Origin: Polynucleobacter sp.
GTDB taxonomy: Bacteria > Pseudomonadota > Gammaproteobacteria > Burkholderiales > Burkholderiaceae
Reading direction: 5' to 3'
Length of the DNA stretch: 47,572 bases
NCBI GenBank assembly: GCA_023254115.1
Contig: JALQYK010000026.1
Location: 1 to 47,572, forward strand
Shown here: one piece after another, positions 29,955 through 38,816 of the stretch
Position numbering within the stretch: position 1 is the stretch's first letter
How the letters are laid out: the number at the start of each line of letters is the position of its first letter
Translations under genes and position numbers: made by a program
Notes under the pieces: model-generated
What the model was told of the DNA's origin: nothing
Database searches by the model: none
The model's input: the letters and a program-made list of their open reading frames with translations, nothing else

Positions 29955-29956
29955 TC

Positions 29957-30760
29957 ATGAATGCACCAGAGAACATTTTTCTACCGGACGTTCAGGCAAG
30001 TCTTGATGAACGCAACATTGTTATTCAAAAAGTGGGGATTAAATCGGTACGTCATCCAGTCTTGCTCCAAACGCAGACTGGCTCACAACCCAGTGTTGCA
30101 ATGATTGATATGACTGTGATGTTGCCAAGCAATGTTAAAGGCACTCATATGTCTAGATTTTTGGAAGTTCTACAAAATCACCATGAACCCCTTAACCTTG
30201 TCAGTATCAAAACAATGATGGTCAACATGCTCAATAGACTTGAGGCGGAAGAAGGCCATTTAGATTTGAGAATGCCACTTTTCTTAAAAAAAGTGGCCCC
30301 GGTGTCTGGTGTTGAAAGTCTTTTAGATTACGACCTTCATATCAAAGCTGCTTTTAAAAATGGTGGCTTGAAATACACTTTACAAGTGCAAGTACCAGTG
30401 ACCAGTTTGTGCCCTTGCTCTAAGAAGATTTCTGAATATGGCGCACATAATCAGCGCTCACACATAGTGATAGCTGCGGAATTAACTGAGGATATGGCAG
30501 CAGAAGACTTAATCAAAATTGCTGAACAAGCGGCTTCTTGCGAGTTATGGGGATTATTAAAGCGCCCAGATGAGAAATATGTCACAGAGCGTGCATACGA
30601 CAATCCTAAATTTGTTGAAGATTTAGTCAGAGATATAGCAGTGGCTTTAGAACAAGAACGCAAAGTCATTGCATACGAAGTGTCATCAGAAAATTTTGAA
30701 TCCATACACAACCACTCAGCATATGCGTGGCTAAGTAACGACAAGAGAAATAGACACTAA
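29957..30760 (+). CDS. folE2: GTP cyclohydrolase IB (FolE2)
   Basis: VTSLCPCSKKISEYGAHNQRSHI signature. Confidence 0.96.
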   Translation: MNAPENIFLPDVQASLDERNIVIQKVGIKSVRHPVLLQTQTGSQPSVAMIDMTVMLPSNVKGTHMSRFLEVLQNHHEPLNLVSIKTMMVNMLNRLEAEEGHLDLRMPLFLKKVAPVSGVESLLDYDLHIKAAFKNGGLKYTLQVQVPVTSLCPCSKKISEYGAHNQRSHIVIAAELTEDMAAEDLIKIAEQAASCELWGLLKRPDEKYVTERAYDNPKFVEDLVRDIAVALEQERKVIAYEVSSENFESIHNHSAYAWLSNDKRNRH

Positions 30761-30767
30761 CCCTTTT

Positions 30768-30843
30768 AAACCACAAGACATGAAACCTGCCGAGCACCAT
30801 TTCTCTCCCTCCCTTTTTATTGCTCACAGGCGTCTTGTGGTTT
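30768..30843. repeat. Hairpin-forming inverted repeat element in the folE2-FAD gene gap
   Basis: AAACCACAAGAC (30768-30779) / GTCTTGTGGTTT (30832-30843), 12-bp perfect; nested CCTG (30786) / CAGG (30827) and GAGCA (30792) / TGCTC (30821). Confidence 0.75.
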
Positions 30844-30871
30844 TCTTCTATCTAGCGCAAAGTGAATCAAC

Positions 30872-32203
30872 ATGAAAATCGCCGTTATAGGGGCAGGTAT
30901 ATCTGGTTTAGGGTGCGCATACGCACTCAGCAAATTACCAAATGTTGAATTAACAATATACGAGGGTGGCGACCATATTGGCGGCCACAGTAACACCATA
31001 GACCTAACCCTAGATACTGGTATTGGTCCCGTTACTCATGGTATTGATACAGGATTTCTAGTTTTTAACCAAAGAACATATCCAAGGCTTCTAAGACTCT
31101 TTCATGAAATTGATGCCCCAATAGCTAAATCAGATATGTCATTCTCAGTATCTATCCCCAACAAAGATGGGCAATACTTGGAATGGGCGGGCACAGACTT
31201 AAATTCATTATTCGCACAAAGAGAAAATCTATTTAATTATGGTTTTCTATTAATGGTGAAAGACATCATTAAATTTAATAGCTTGTGCACAAAGCTAGCT
31301 TTAGATAAAAAACTAGATCAACTCAATTTAACAGTTGGCGAGTTCATTAAAAAACACGGGTTCAGCCAACAATTTCAAGATTGGTATTTTTTACCGATGA
31401 TAGGTGCCATCTGGTCTTGCCCTGTTGAGCAAATGCTGGAATTTCCCATCTCCACCATGATTCGCTTTTGTCACAATCATGGTTTGATAAAAATTACTGA
31501 CAGACCTCAATGGCTCACTGTATCAGGCGGATCTAGAGAATACGTCAAAAGAATTTGTGAAAAAATAAAACACTCTGGCGCCAATTTTAAAAGACTAAAA
31601 GTCGACTCAATTAAAAGACTTGATAACCAAGTCCAAGTTTTCACCAACCAGTCATCTGAGCTTTATGACCATGTTGTGATGGCAGCTCACAGCGATGAGA
31701 CATTACAAATGCTTGCGGACCCAAGCAACGACGAACATTCAATCCTTAGCTCGATTAACTACCAAAAAAATCGCGCCGTATTACATACAGATGCATCTGT
31801 TTTACCAAGTGAAAAAAGATGCTGGGCTGCTTGGAATTACACCACTGATGCATCAACAAAGACAGAAAATCAACGCGTTTGCGTCAACTATTTGATTAAT
31901 AAACTACAACCGTTACCCGAGGCTTGGAACAATCATCCAATAATTGTTAGCCTTAACCCAGTGATTGAACCCTCAGCAGAAACCATCAGAGCTGATATTG
32001 AATATGCTCACCCCATATTCGACCAAGCAGCAATCAATGCACAAGCCAATCTACCCCTCATTCAAGGCTCGAAAAATACTTGGTTTTGTGGGGCTTGGAC
32101 AGGTTACGGTTTTCATGAAGATGGTTTACGCTCAGGGGAATTAGTGGCTGAAGCAATCCACGAACTACTCCACTTGCATCACCACACATCGGCACTTGCA
32201 TGA
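30872..32203 (+). CDS. FAD-dependent amine-oxidase-like oxidoreductase
   Basis: MKIAVIGAGISGLGCAYALSKLPNVELTIYEGGDHIGGHSNTI; C-terminal GAWTGYGFHEDGLRSGELVAEAI. Confidence 0.92.
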   Translation: MKIAVIGAGISGLGCAYALSKLPNVELTIYEGGDHIGGHSNTIDLTLDTGIGPVTHGIDTGFLVFNQRTYPRLLRLFHEIDAPIAKSDMSFSVSIPNKDGQYLEWAGTDLNSLFAQRENLFNYGFLLMVKDIIKFNSLCTKLALDKKLDQLNLTVGEFIKKHGFSQQFQDWYFLPMIGAIWSCPVEQMLEFPISTMIRFCHNHGLIKITDRPQWLTVSGGSREYVKRICEKIKHSGANFKRLKVDSIKRLDNQVQVFTNQSSELYDHVVMAAHSDETLQMLADPSNDEHSILSSINYQKNRAVLHTDASVLPSEKRCWAAWNYTTDASTKTENQRVCVNYLINKLQPLPEAWNNHPIIVSLNPVIEPSAETIRADIEYAHPIFDQAAINAQANLPLIQGSKNTWFCGAWTGYGFHEDGLRSGELVAEAIHELLHLHHHTSALA

Positions 32204-32973
32204 GCATTGCAAAGATTTGCTTCGGCCAGGTTAGACACGCACGCTTAAAGCCAGCCAAGAACTCTTTTGCCTATTCAGTTTTTACTTTGCGTATCCCCAT
32301 GCGTAAAAGAATGCATAGCCCTGCTGGCATAAATCAATTTGGTTTAGGCGACAATAAATTTTCATGGCTATCTTTTTACGACAAAGATCATGGTGATGGC
32401 AGAGATAATTCTCTTGACTGGGCAACTAACTTAGTTAAGAGCCAAGGTATTACAGATATTGATGGTGAAGTTTGGTTACAAACATTCCCACGAGTACTAG
32501 GTTATGTTTTTAACCCAGTTAGCTTTTGGTTTTTTGAAAATGTAACAGGTCAGACTAAAGCTATTTTGGCAGAGGTGAATAATACTTTTGGTGAAAGACA
32601 TTGTTACTTACTAGCCCACCCAGATACTAAAAATATTGAGTGGGGAGAAAGCCATGTATCCAATAAAGTTTTTCATGTTTCACCCTTTTGCGAAGTAACA
32701 GGTCACTACGTTTTTAGGTTTTTTTCAAAAAATTCTCCCAAGCAGCACGTTGCACGTATTGAGTATCACGATCAAGGCCCATTACTCATTACCAGTGTTA
32801 ATGGTGTTGAGCACGATATCAGTATTAAAAATTTAGTCTGGTCTGCCATCAGATACCCCGCAATGAGTATTGGTGTTATTGCACGAATACATTGGCAAGC
32901 CTTACGTTTATGGCTAAAAGGGGTGCAATTTCATTCCAAGCCAGAACCACCATCTGTGGAAGTTAGCAAATGA
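32200..32973 (+). CDS. DUF1365 family protein
   Basis: VRHARLKPAKNSFAYSVFTLRIPM; LLTYPRVLGYVFNPVSFWF-like LQTFPRVLGYVFNPVSFWF; EVNNTFGERHCYLL. Confidence 0.92.
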   Translation: MSIAKICFGQVRHARLKPAKNSFAYSVFTLRIPMRKRMHSPAGINQFGLGDNKFSWLSFYDKDHGDGRDNSLDWATNLVKSQGITDIDGEVWLQTFPRVLGYVFNPVSFWFFENVTGQTKAILAEVNNTFGERHCYLLAHPDTKNIEWGESHVSNKVFHVSPFCEVTGHYVFRFFSKNSPKQHVARIEYHDQGPLLITSVNGVEHDISIKNLVWSAIRYPAMSIGVIARIHWQALRLWLKGVQFHSKPEPPSVEVSK

Positions 32974-34205
32974 GCTCAAATATTCATGCTGTTTCAAATG
33001 TATCTGCAACGTTCCCCTGGTACGCAAGAACCATTTTGTCTTTATTGGAAAAAATTCAAGTTGGGCAATTAACTCTTGCTAGCCCTGAGGGTGAAAAATT
33101 TATATTTAGAGGCGCACAGTCAGGAATTGAAGCAAACATCCAAATTCATGATTGGTCAGTTTGCAAGGCCTGCTTAAAATCTGGCGATATTGGCTTAGCA
33201 GAAACATATATTGATGGTCTTTGGGACTCAACCGATGTTCAATCACTACTGAGATTATTTCTTATCAATCGCCAAGTAATTGAAAAAGCAATTTACGGCA
33301 GTTGGTGGGGAAGGTTGGGCTACCGCATTAAACATTGGCTCAACAAGAATTCAAAAGCCGGTAGCAAAAAAAATATTCATGCTCACTACGATATTGGCAA
33401 TGCCTTTTATTCCTTGTGGTTAGACCCCAGCATGACTTATTCCAGCGCATGCTTTAAGAATCAAGATACATCACTGATTGAAGCGCAAGAAGCAAAATAC
33501 CAACGCATCATTAATTCAATCAATGTTAAGCCTGGCGACAATATTCTTGAAGTAGGTTGTGGCTGGGGTGGATTGATGGAAGCCGCATCTAAGCAAGGTC
33601 TCCACATTGACTGCCTAACCATTTCTAAAGAACAGGCAACTTACGCTCAAGACCGTGCAAAACGCATCAAATCATGCGATTCTGGCGAAGTAAACATTCT
33701 GATTCAAGACTACCGTGACCATGAAAAGCAATATGATGGCATTGCCTCGGTTGAAATGTTTGAGGCAGTTGGCGAAAAATATTGGGCCACTTATTTTGAG
33801 ATGATTCAAAGATGTCTCAAGCCAGGAAAAAGGGCTTGTATACAAACTATTGTTATTGCAGATAATCTATTCGATAAATATCGTAGGAGCTCAGACTTTA
33901 TTCAACAATATGTTTTCCCAGGCGGCATGCTACCCTCAATTACAAAATTCAAAGAGGCCGCACAAAGCAAAGGATTGATAGTTGAAGATGTTTACCAGTT
34001 TGGGCAGGATTATCAGAAAACACTTTGTTTATGGCATCAAAAATTCAATCATCACTTGCAAGAAATAAAACAACAAGGTTTTGATGAAAAATTTATACGT
34101 CTTTGGAACTTGTATTTGATGTATTGCGCAGCTGGATTTGCAGAAAAAAGTACTGATGTAGTTCAGTTCACCTTATCTAAGCCAGCAAACAATGCCATTA
34201 AATAA
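32970..34205 (+). CDS. Cyclopropane-fatty-acyl-phospholipid synthase family methyltransferase
   Basis: HAHYDIGNAFYSLWLDPSMTYSSACF; ILEVGCGWGGLMEAAS; SVEMFEAVGEKYW; QYVFPGGMLPS. Confidence 0.94.
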   Translation: MSSNIHAVSNVSATFPWYARTILSLLEKIQVGQLTLASPEGEKFIFRGAQSGIEANIQIHDWSVCKACLKSGDIGLAETYIDGLWDSTDVQSLLRLFLINRQVIEKAIYGSWWGRLGYRIKHWLNKNSKAGSKKNIHAHYDIGNAFYSLWLDPSMTYSSACFKNQDTSLIEAQEAKYQRIINSINVKPGDNILEVGCGWGGLMEAASKQGLHIDCLTISKEQATYAQDRAKRIKSCDSGEVNILIQDYRDHEKQYDGIASVEMFEAVGEKYWATYFEMIQRCLKPGKRACIQTIVIADNLFDKYRRSSDFIQQYVFPGGMLPSITKFKEAAQSKGLIVEDVYQFGQDYQKTLCLWHQKFNHHLQEIKQQGFDEKFIRLWNLYLMYCAAGFAEKSTDVVQFTLSKPANNAIK

Positions 34206-34971
34206 GCCCGTTATTAGCTTTTATAACAAGCGCATTTGGGTCATCGGCGCATCAAGTGGTATTGGCCTTGCTTGTACAAAAGACTTCTTAAGTCACGGCG
34301 CAAAGGTCGCCGTCAGTGCTCGCAGAGCAGATCTCATACAAGAAATTAATGATGCCTACCCAGAGGATCAAGTTTTAGCTTTAGCATTGGACGCGCGAAA
34401 TTACTCTGAGCTAACTAATGCCTATAAAACTATTAAAGCTAAATGGGGCGGCTTGGATTTAATGGTTTTTGTTTCTGGCACCTATGAACCCATGCGCGCT
34501 GATAATTTTGATTTATCTAAAGCAAAAAACATTATTGACCTAAATGTTTTGGGACCTATGTCAGCATGTGAGGTGGTGTTCCCTGACTTCATAAACAATC
34601 AATCAGGCGGGATTGCTATAGTCAGCAGCGTAGCTGGGTACAGTGGGTTACCAAAGGCACTTGCCTATGGCCCAAGTAAAGCAGCCATGATTAATTTCTG
34701 CGAAACGTTGTATTACGACTTAAAACCAAAAGGTATATCCGTCTACATGATCAACCCAGGTTTTGTCGCCACTGATGCAACAGCCAATAATGATTTTCAT
34801 ATGCCGGCTTTAATCACACCAGAAAAAGCCTCTGAATATATTCTTGATGGAATACAAGCCGGTAAATTTGATATTCATTTCCCAAAAAGGTTTTCGCTAT
34901 TCCTTAAATTTTTGAGAATTTTGCCGTACTCAATTTATTTTTATTTGTTAAAAAAATTCATAAAAATATAA
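34192..34971 (+). CDS. Short-chain dehydrogenase/reductase
   Basis: VIGASSGIGLACTKDF; Ser...YGPSKAA (catalytic Y-x3-K); INPGFVATD. Confidence 0.94.
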   Translation: MPLNKPVISFYNKRIWVIGASSGIGLACTKDFLSHGAKVAVSARRADLIQEINDAYPEDQVLALALDARNYSELTNAYKTIKAKWGGLDLMVFVSGTYEPMRADNFDLSKAKNIIDLNVLGPMSACEVVFPDFINNQSGGIAIVSSVAGYSGLPKALAYGPSKAAMINFCETLYYDLKPKGISVYMINPGFVATDATANNDFHMPALITPEKASEYILDGIQAGKFDIHFPKRFSLFLKFLRILPYSIYFYLLKKFIKI

Positions 34972-35400
34972 ATGACCAGCTTGCGTATCCAAAATGTAAT
35001 TGCCCAATTTGAGTCACTAAGCCCTCAATCCGTTAATCAATTGACCAATCTATACGCTAGTGATGCCGCCTTCAAAGATCCATTCAATGAGGTTAGGGGG
35101 CATAACGCAATTAAACACATATTTCTACATATGTTTAATCAAGTTAATAACCCAAGATTTGTCATTAAGAGCGTTTTAGAAAATGATCAACATGCATCAC
35201 TCACTTGGGAGTTTGAGTTTCAATTTAAGTCTTCGCCCAATCAGTCAGAACTCATTAAAGGTTGCACTTGGTTCACCTTTAATCAGCAAGACTTAATTAT
35301 TGAGCACAGAGATTACTGGGATGCAGCAGAAGAACTCTATGAAAAACTGCCCCTAATTGGGGGGTTGATGAGGTGGCTAAAAAAAAGGGCCAAGCATTAA
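34972..35400 (+). CDS. NTF2-like (nuclear transport factor 2 / SnoaL) protein
   Basis: LTNLYASDAAFKDPFNEVRGHNAIKHIFLHMF ... IEHRDYWDAAEELYEKLP. Confidence 0.9.
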   Translation: MTSLRIQNVIAQFESLSPQSVNQLTNLYASDAAFKDPFNEVRGHNAIKHIFLHMFNQVNNPRFVIKSVLENDQHASLTWEFEFQFKSSPNQSELIKGCTWFTFNQQDLIIEHRDYWDAAEELYEKLPLIGGLMRWLKKRAKH

Positions 35401-35409
35401 GCTTAGCCC
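35379..35409 (-). terminator. Rho-independent terminator of argS-SPOR-dsbA, embedded in the 3' end of the convergent NTF2 gene
   Basis: Minus strand GGGCTAAGC-TTAAT-GCTTGGCCC followed by T8. Confidence 0.82.
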
Positions 35410-35433
35410 GGCTATTTATTTGTTAAAAAACGA

Positions 35434-36075
35434 TTAGCGTTTTTCTTTTCTAGCTTTTTCGACTAAATAATCCATCACTTGAATAGCTCTTGCTTTGGAG
35501 CCACCTGCTATTGAAGGCGATGTGATGTACTTGCCTTGTATTGCCACAGTTGGCACACCATCAATTCTGTACGCTTGAGCAATTTGATTGCCAGACCTAG
35601 CCTTAGACGTTACCGTAAAAGACTTGAACGCCTTTAAAAAAGCTTGCACATCTACACCTTGAGACCCAACCCAATCAGTGATTTCAGCTTCAGACAATAA
35701 TTTCTTTTTACTAACATGCATTGCATCCATCACTTTTGCATGCAAATCAGATCTACCCAAAGACTCCAAAGCATAGAAGAGTTGACTATGAATCAGTAAG
35801 TCATCTCTGAATGCAACTGGAACTTTTCGCACAACTACATCTTTACTTTGTCGCTTGATCCAAGCACTTAGCTCAGGTTCAAAATCATGGCAGTGAGGAC
35901 AGCCATACCAAAAAAATTCTAAAACCTCTACCTTGCCCTTTTGCTCAACCACTTGAGCTACTGGCAAAGTTCTGTAATCAAAGCCCTCTTCAATGGGTCG
36001 ACCCTGGGCCAAGGCTAATCCAGCAGAGCAAATTAAGAGAAAACTTATTAAAACTTTTTTGGCTAGTAATTGCAT
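35434..36075 (-). CDS. dsbA: Thiol:disulfide interchange protein DsbA
   Basis: EFFWYGCPHCHDFEP active site; RIDGVPTVAIQGKY. Confidence 0.93.
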   Translation of the reverse strand: MQLLAKKVLISFLLICSAGLALAQGRPIEEGFDYRTLPVAQVVEQKGKVEVLEFFWYGCPHCHDFEPELSAWIKRQSKDVVVRKVPVAFRDDLLIHSQLFYALESLGRSDLHAKVMDAMHVSKKKLLSEAEITDWVGSQGVDVQAFLKAFKSFTVTSKARSGNQIAQAYRIDGVPTVAIQGKYITSPSIAGGSKARAIQVMDYLVEKARKEKR

Positions 36076-36099
36076 ATCAAGACTCTTTGCTTTGATAAA

Positions 36100-36666
36100 T
36101 TAATTATTTTTGTTAATACGAATAACTGTCGCAGCAATGCCAGCACCCTGTAATCTTGAGCGCGCTTTTGCAACATCCTCTTGCAACACAAATGGCCCAA
36201 CGCGAACTCGCCACAACACTGCACCTTCAACTTCTCGCTCTGAAATCAATGCCTCTAAACCTTGCATAGCCAAAGTTGCTTTTTGTCTTTGGGCTTCATC
36301 TTGATTTCTAAAGGCACCTGTTTGTAACCAATACTCTGGACCTTGAGTCGCGGCTGCAATATTCGCAATAGGGTCTTTACCAGTTACCTCGCTTGGTAGC
36401 GGGACCTTACTTTGCAATGACTTATTTAAGTTAGGCTTCTCTTCTACCTGAACCTCGCCTTCCTCAATTGCCTCAGCAGGCTTTGCCTTACCGTTTAATT
36501 CTGGTGCACGTAAGTTTAATTTTGGCTCAGGAGCGCCTTTAGTCAAAGTAACCGCAACCCCGACCGCAATTGCTAAACCTAACAATAAACCCAACACAAA
36601 ACCCATCAAAGTTCCACCTGATGATTTGTTTTGCAGGCGGTTATCTGTTTGTTTATTTGTATTCAT
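36100..36666 (-). CDS. SPOR-domain membrane protein
   Basis: N-terminal TM; C-terminal YWLQTGAFRNQDEAQRQKATLAMQGLEALISEREVEGAVLWRVRVGPF. Confidence 0.9.
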   Translation of the reverse strand: MNTNKQTDNRLQNKSSGGTLMGFVLGLLLGLAIAVGVAVTLTKGAPEPKLNLRAPELNGKAKPAEAIEEGEVQVEEKPNLNKSLQSKVPLPSEVTGKDPIANIAAATQGPEYWLQTGAFRNQDEAQRQKATLAMQGLEALISEREVEGAVLWRVRVGPFVLQEDVAKARSRLQGAGIAATVIRINKNN

Positions 36667-36682
36667 AGAGCTATCTTACCTC

Positions 36683-38446
36683 TTACATCTTCTCTGGTGC
36701 GGATACACCCAAAATAGCCAAGCCATTTGCTATTACCTGCTTAGCAGCTGATAACAAAGCTAATCTTGCCAAGCGCAATGCCTCATCATCGACAAGCACA
36801 CGATCAGCGTTATAGAAAGTATGGAAGTCACCAGCCAAATCTCTCAAATAGAAGGCTACTGAATGCGGGGTCATTTCCTTGGCTGAATCAGTCAACATAT
36901 CTGAGTACTCTGCCAAACGCCTTAACAAGGTATCTGATGCAGGACTATTTAAGCCATCTAATGAAACATTTTTTAATGCTGTTTCATCGCCCGCCCATTG
37001 GCGCAAAATTGAGCAAATACGGGCGTGAGCATATTGAACATAAAAAACAGGGTTTTCATCATTTTGCTTTAAAGCCAAATCAACATCAAAGACAAACTCT
37101 GTATCAGCTTTGCGAGAAATTAGGAAGAATCTGACCGCATCTCTACCTTTTCGAATTGCATCATCCCTCTCTAAAGCCGGGGTCTCCTCAGTCACACCAC
37201 CCGACCATTCGATGAGATCTCTCACCGTAACATATGATCCAGCACGCTTAGATATCTTGACCTCTTCGCCACCCTTCATCACCGTTACCATTTTATGCAA
37301 CACATATTGTGGGTAATCTTTAGGAATATCCCAACCACGTTTTTGTGCAACGCCCTGTATACCTGAGCGTACTCGAGCGATAGTTCCATGGTGGTCACTA
37401 CCCTGAATATTGATCACATGCGTAAATCCTCGAGACCACTTGCTTGCATGATAGGCAACATCGGGAACAAAATAGGTGTAACCGCCATCGGATTTACGCA
37501 TGACACGATCTTTGTCATCACCATCTTCGGTCGTTCTTAACCATAGCGCACCCTCTGACTCGTAGCTTTTATTAATTGATTGCAAATCACTAACTACAGA
37601 ATCAACGCTGCCGTCACTATACAAAGATGATTCAAGGTAATAGCAATCAAACTTGACGCCAAATGACTGCAAATCAATATCTTGCTCGCGACGCAAATAA
37701 GCTACCGCAAATTTTCTAATTGATTCAATATCCTCAATCTGACCTGAGCCTGTAACAGGTTCACCATCAGAGGCAACTACAGTCGACTTAGCCAAGTAGT
37801 CTCTCGCAATATCAGCAATGTATTCACCGTTATATGCAGATTCAGGCCAAGATGCATCACCAGGCTTTAGACCTTTTGCTCTAGCTTGAACGGAAATAGC
37901 CAAGTTCTGAATCTGTACACCAGCATCGTTGTAATAAAACTCTTTATGTACAGACCACCCCTGCGTTTTTAATAAATTTGATAACGCATCACCCAATGCA
38001 GCCTGCCTACCGTGCCCCACATGCAAAGGCCCTGTAGGGTTAGCTGAAACAAACTCAACCAAAACCTTTTTACCATTTTCAGATTGCTGACCAAAGCAAT
38101 TGCCCTCAGCAAAAATTTTATGAATAACTTGTAATTTAGCTGCTTGAGTTAGACGTAAATTAATAAAACCAGGACCAGCAATTTCGACACTAGCTAATAA
38201 ATCTTTATAGCCAGGCTGGGCCTGTAATTCGTCTGCAAAGGCCTGCGCCAATTCTCTCGGATTTGTTTTCCAATTTTTGGCTAACTGCATCGCAATATTT
38301 GTAGCTATATCACCATGCTCCGCCACTTTTGGACGCTCTAAATGAGGCGTAGGCAAAACATCCAAAGAAATATCTCTGCTCTTGGCAATCTCTGCCAACG
38401 CGCTTTGCATCAATGTAGTAATTTGTTGTTTAATGACTGGTAGCAT
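36683..38446 (-). CDS. argS: Arginyl-tRNA synthetase
   Basis: [30 protein letters not shown] (HIGH motif); [23 protein letters not shown]. Confidence 0.98.
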   Translation of the reverse strand: MLPVIKQQITTLMQSALAEIAKSRDISLDVLPTPHLERPKVAEHGDIATNIAMQLAKNWKTNPRELAQAFADELQAQPGYKDLLASVEIAGPGFINLRLTQAAKLQVIHKIFAEGNCFGQQSENGKKVLVEFVSANPTGPLHVGHGRQAALGDALSNLLKTQGWSVHKEFYYNDAGVQIQNLAISVQARAKGLKPGDASWPESAYNGEYIADIARDYLAKSTVVASDGEPVTGSGQIEDIESIRKFAVAYLRREQDIDLQSFGVKFDCYYLESSLYSDGSVDSVVSDLQSINKSYESEGALWLRTTEDGDDKDRVMRKSDGGYTYFVPDVAYHASKWSRGFTHVINIQGSDHHGTIARVRSGIQGVAQKRGWDIPKDYPQYVLHKMVTVMKGGEEVKISKRAGSYVTVRDLIEWSGGVTEETPALERDDAIRKGRDAVRFFLISRKADTEFVFDVDLALKQNDENPVFYVQYAHARICSILRQWAGDETALKNVSLDGLNSPASDTLLRRLAEYSDMLTDSAKEMTPHSVAFYLRDLAGDFHTFYNADRVLVDDEALRLARLALLSAAKQVIANGLAILGVSAPEKM

Positions 38447-38483
38447 AGATATTCAGTTTATCAGTTCGCTTTAATGTTAATCT

Positions 38484-38816
38484 TTGACTATGTTATATAA
38501 ATTTCAATGCAAAAAATCTGCTGATGTATTAATGCTAGAAGATCTCACATCAAGAATCTTCGAGATTCTTGATAGACCACTTGAAGCAAGAGGTGTTTTT
38601 CTGATTGAACAGCTGCCCGTTGCCATTGAAAAGCTCGAGGCAGCTATTGCAGAAGACGAAAAACTCAGAAAAGAAATGCTTGAGGAAAAATCAGAAAACA
38701 AAGAGGGCTCACCCCACAAGGTTAAACATGATCGATTGGGGCAAAGAGCATTCCCATTCATACAATTACTCAAAGCAGCCTTAGCTAATCAAGAAATGGT
38801 TATTTGGGGCGTCTAG
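38484..38816 (+). CDS. DUF1840 family protein
   Basis: [29 protein letters not shown] ... [14 protein letters not shown]. Confidence 0.88.
   Translation: MTMLYKFQCKKSADVLMLEDLTSRIFEILDRPLEARGVFLIEQLPVAIEKLEAAIAEDEKLRKEMLEEKSENKEGSPHKVKHDRLGQRAFPFIQLLKAALANQEMVIWGV

Noticed and set aside
36766-37316. 122-aa and 68-aa ORFs antisense to argS
   Set aside because: Shadow ORFs of a conserved synthetase; composition is not protein-like
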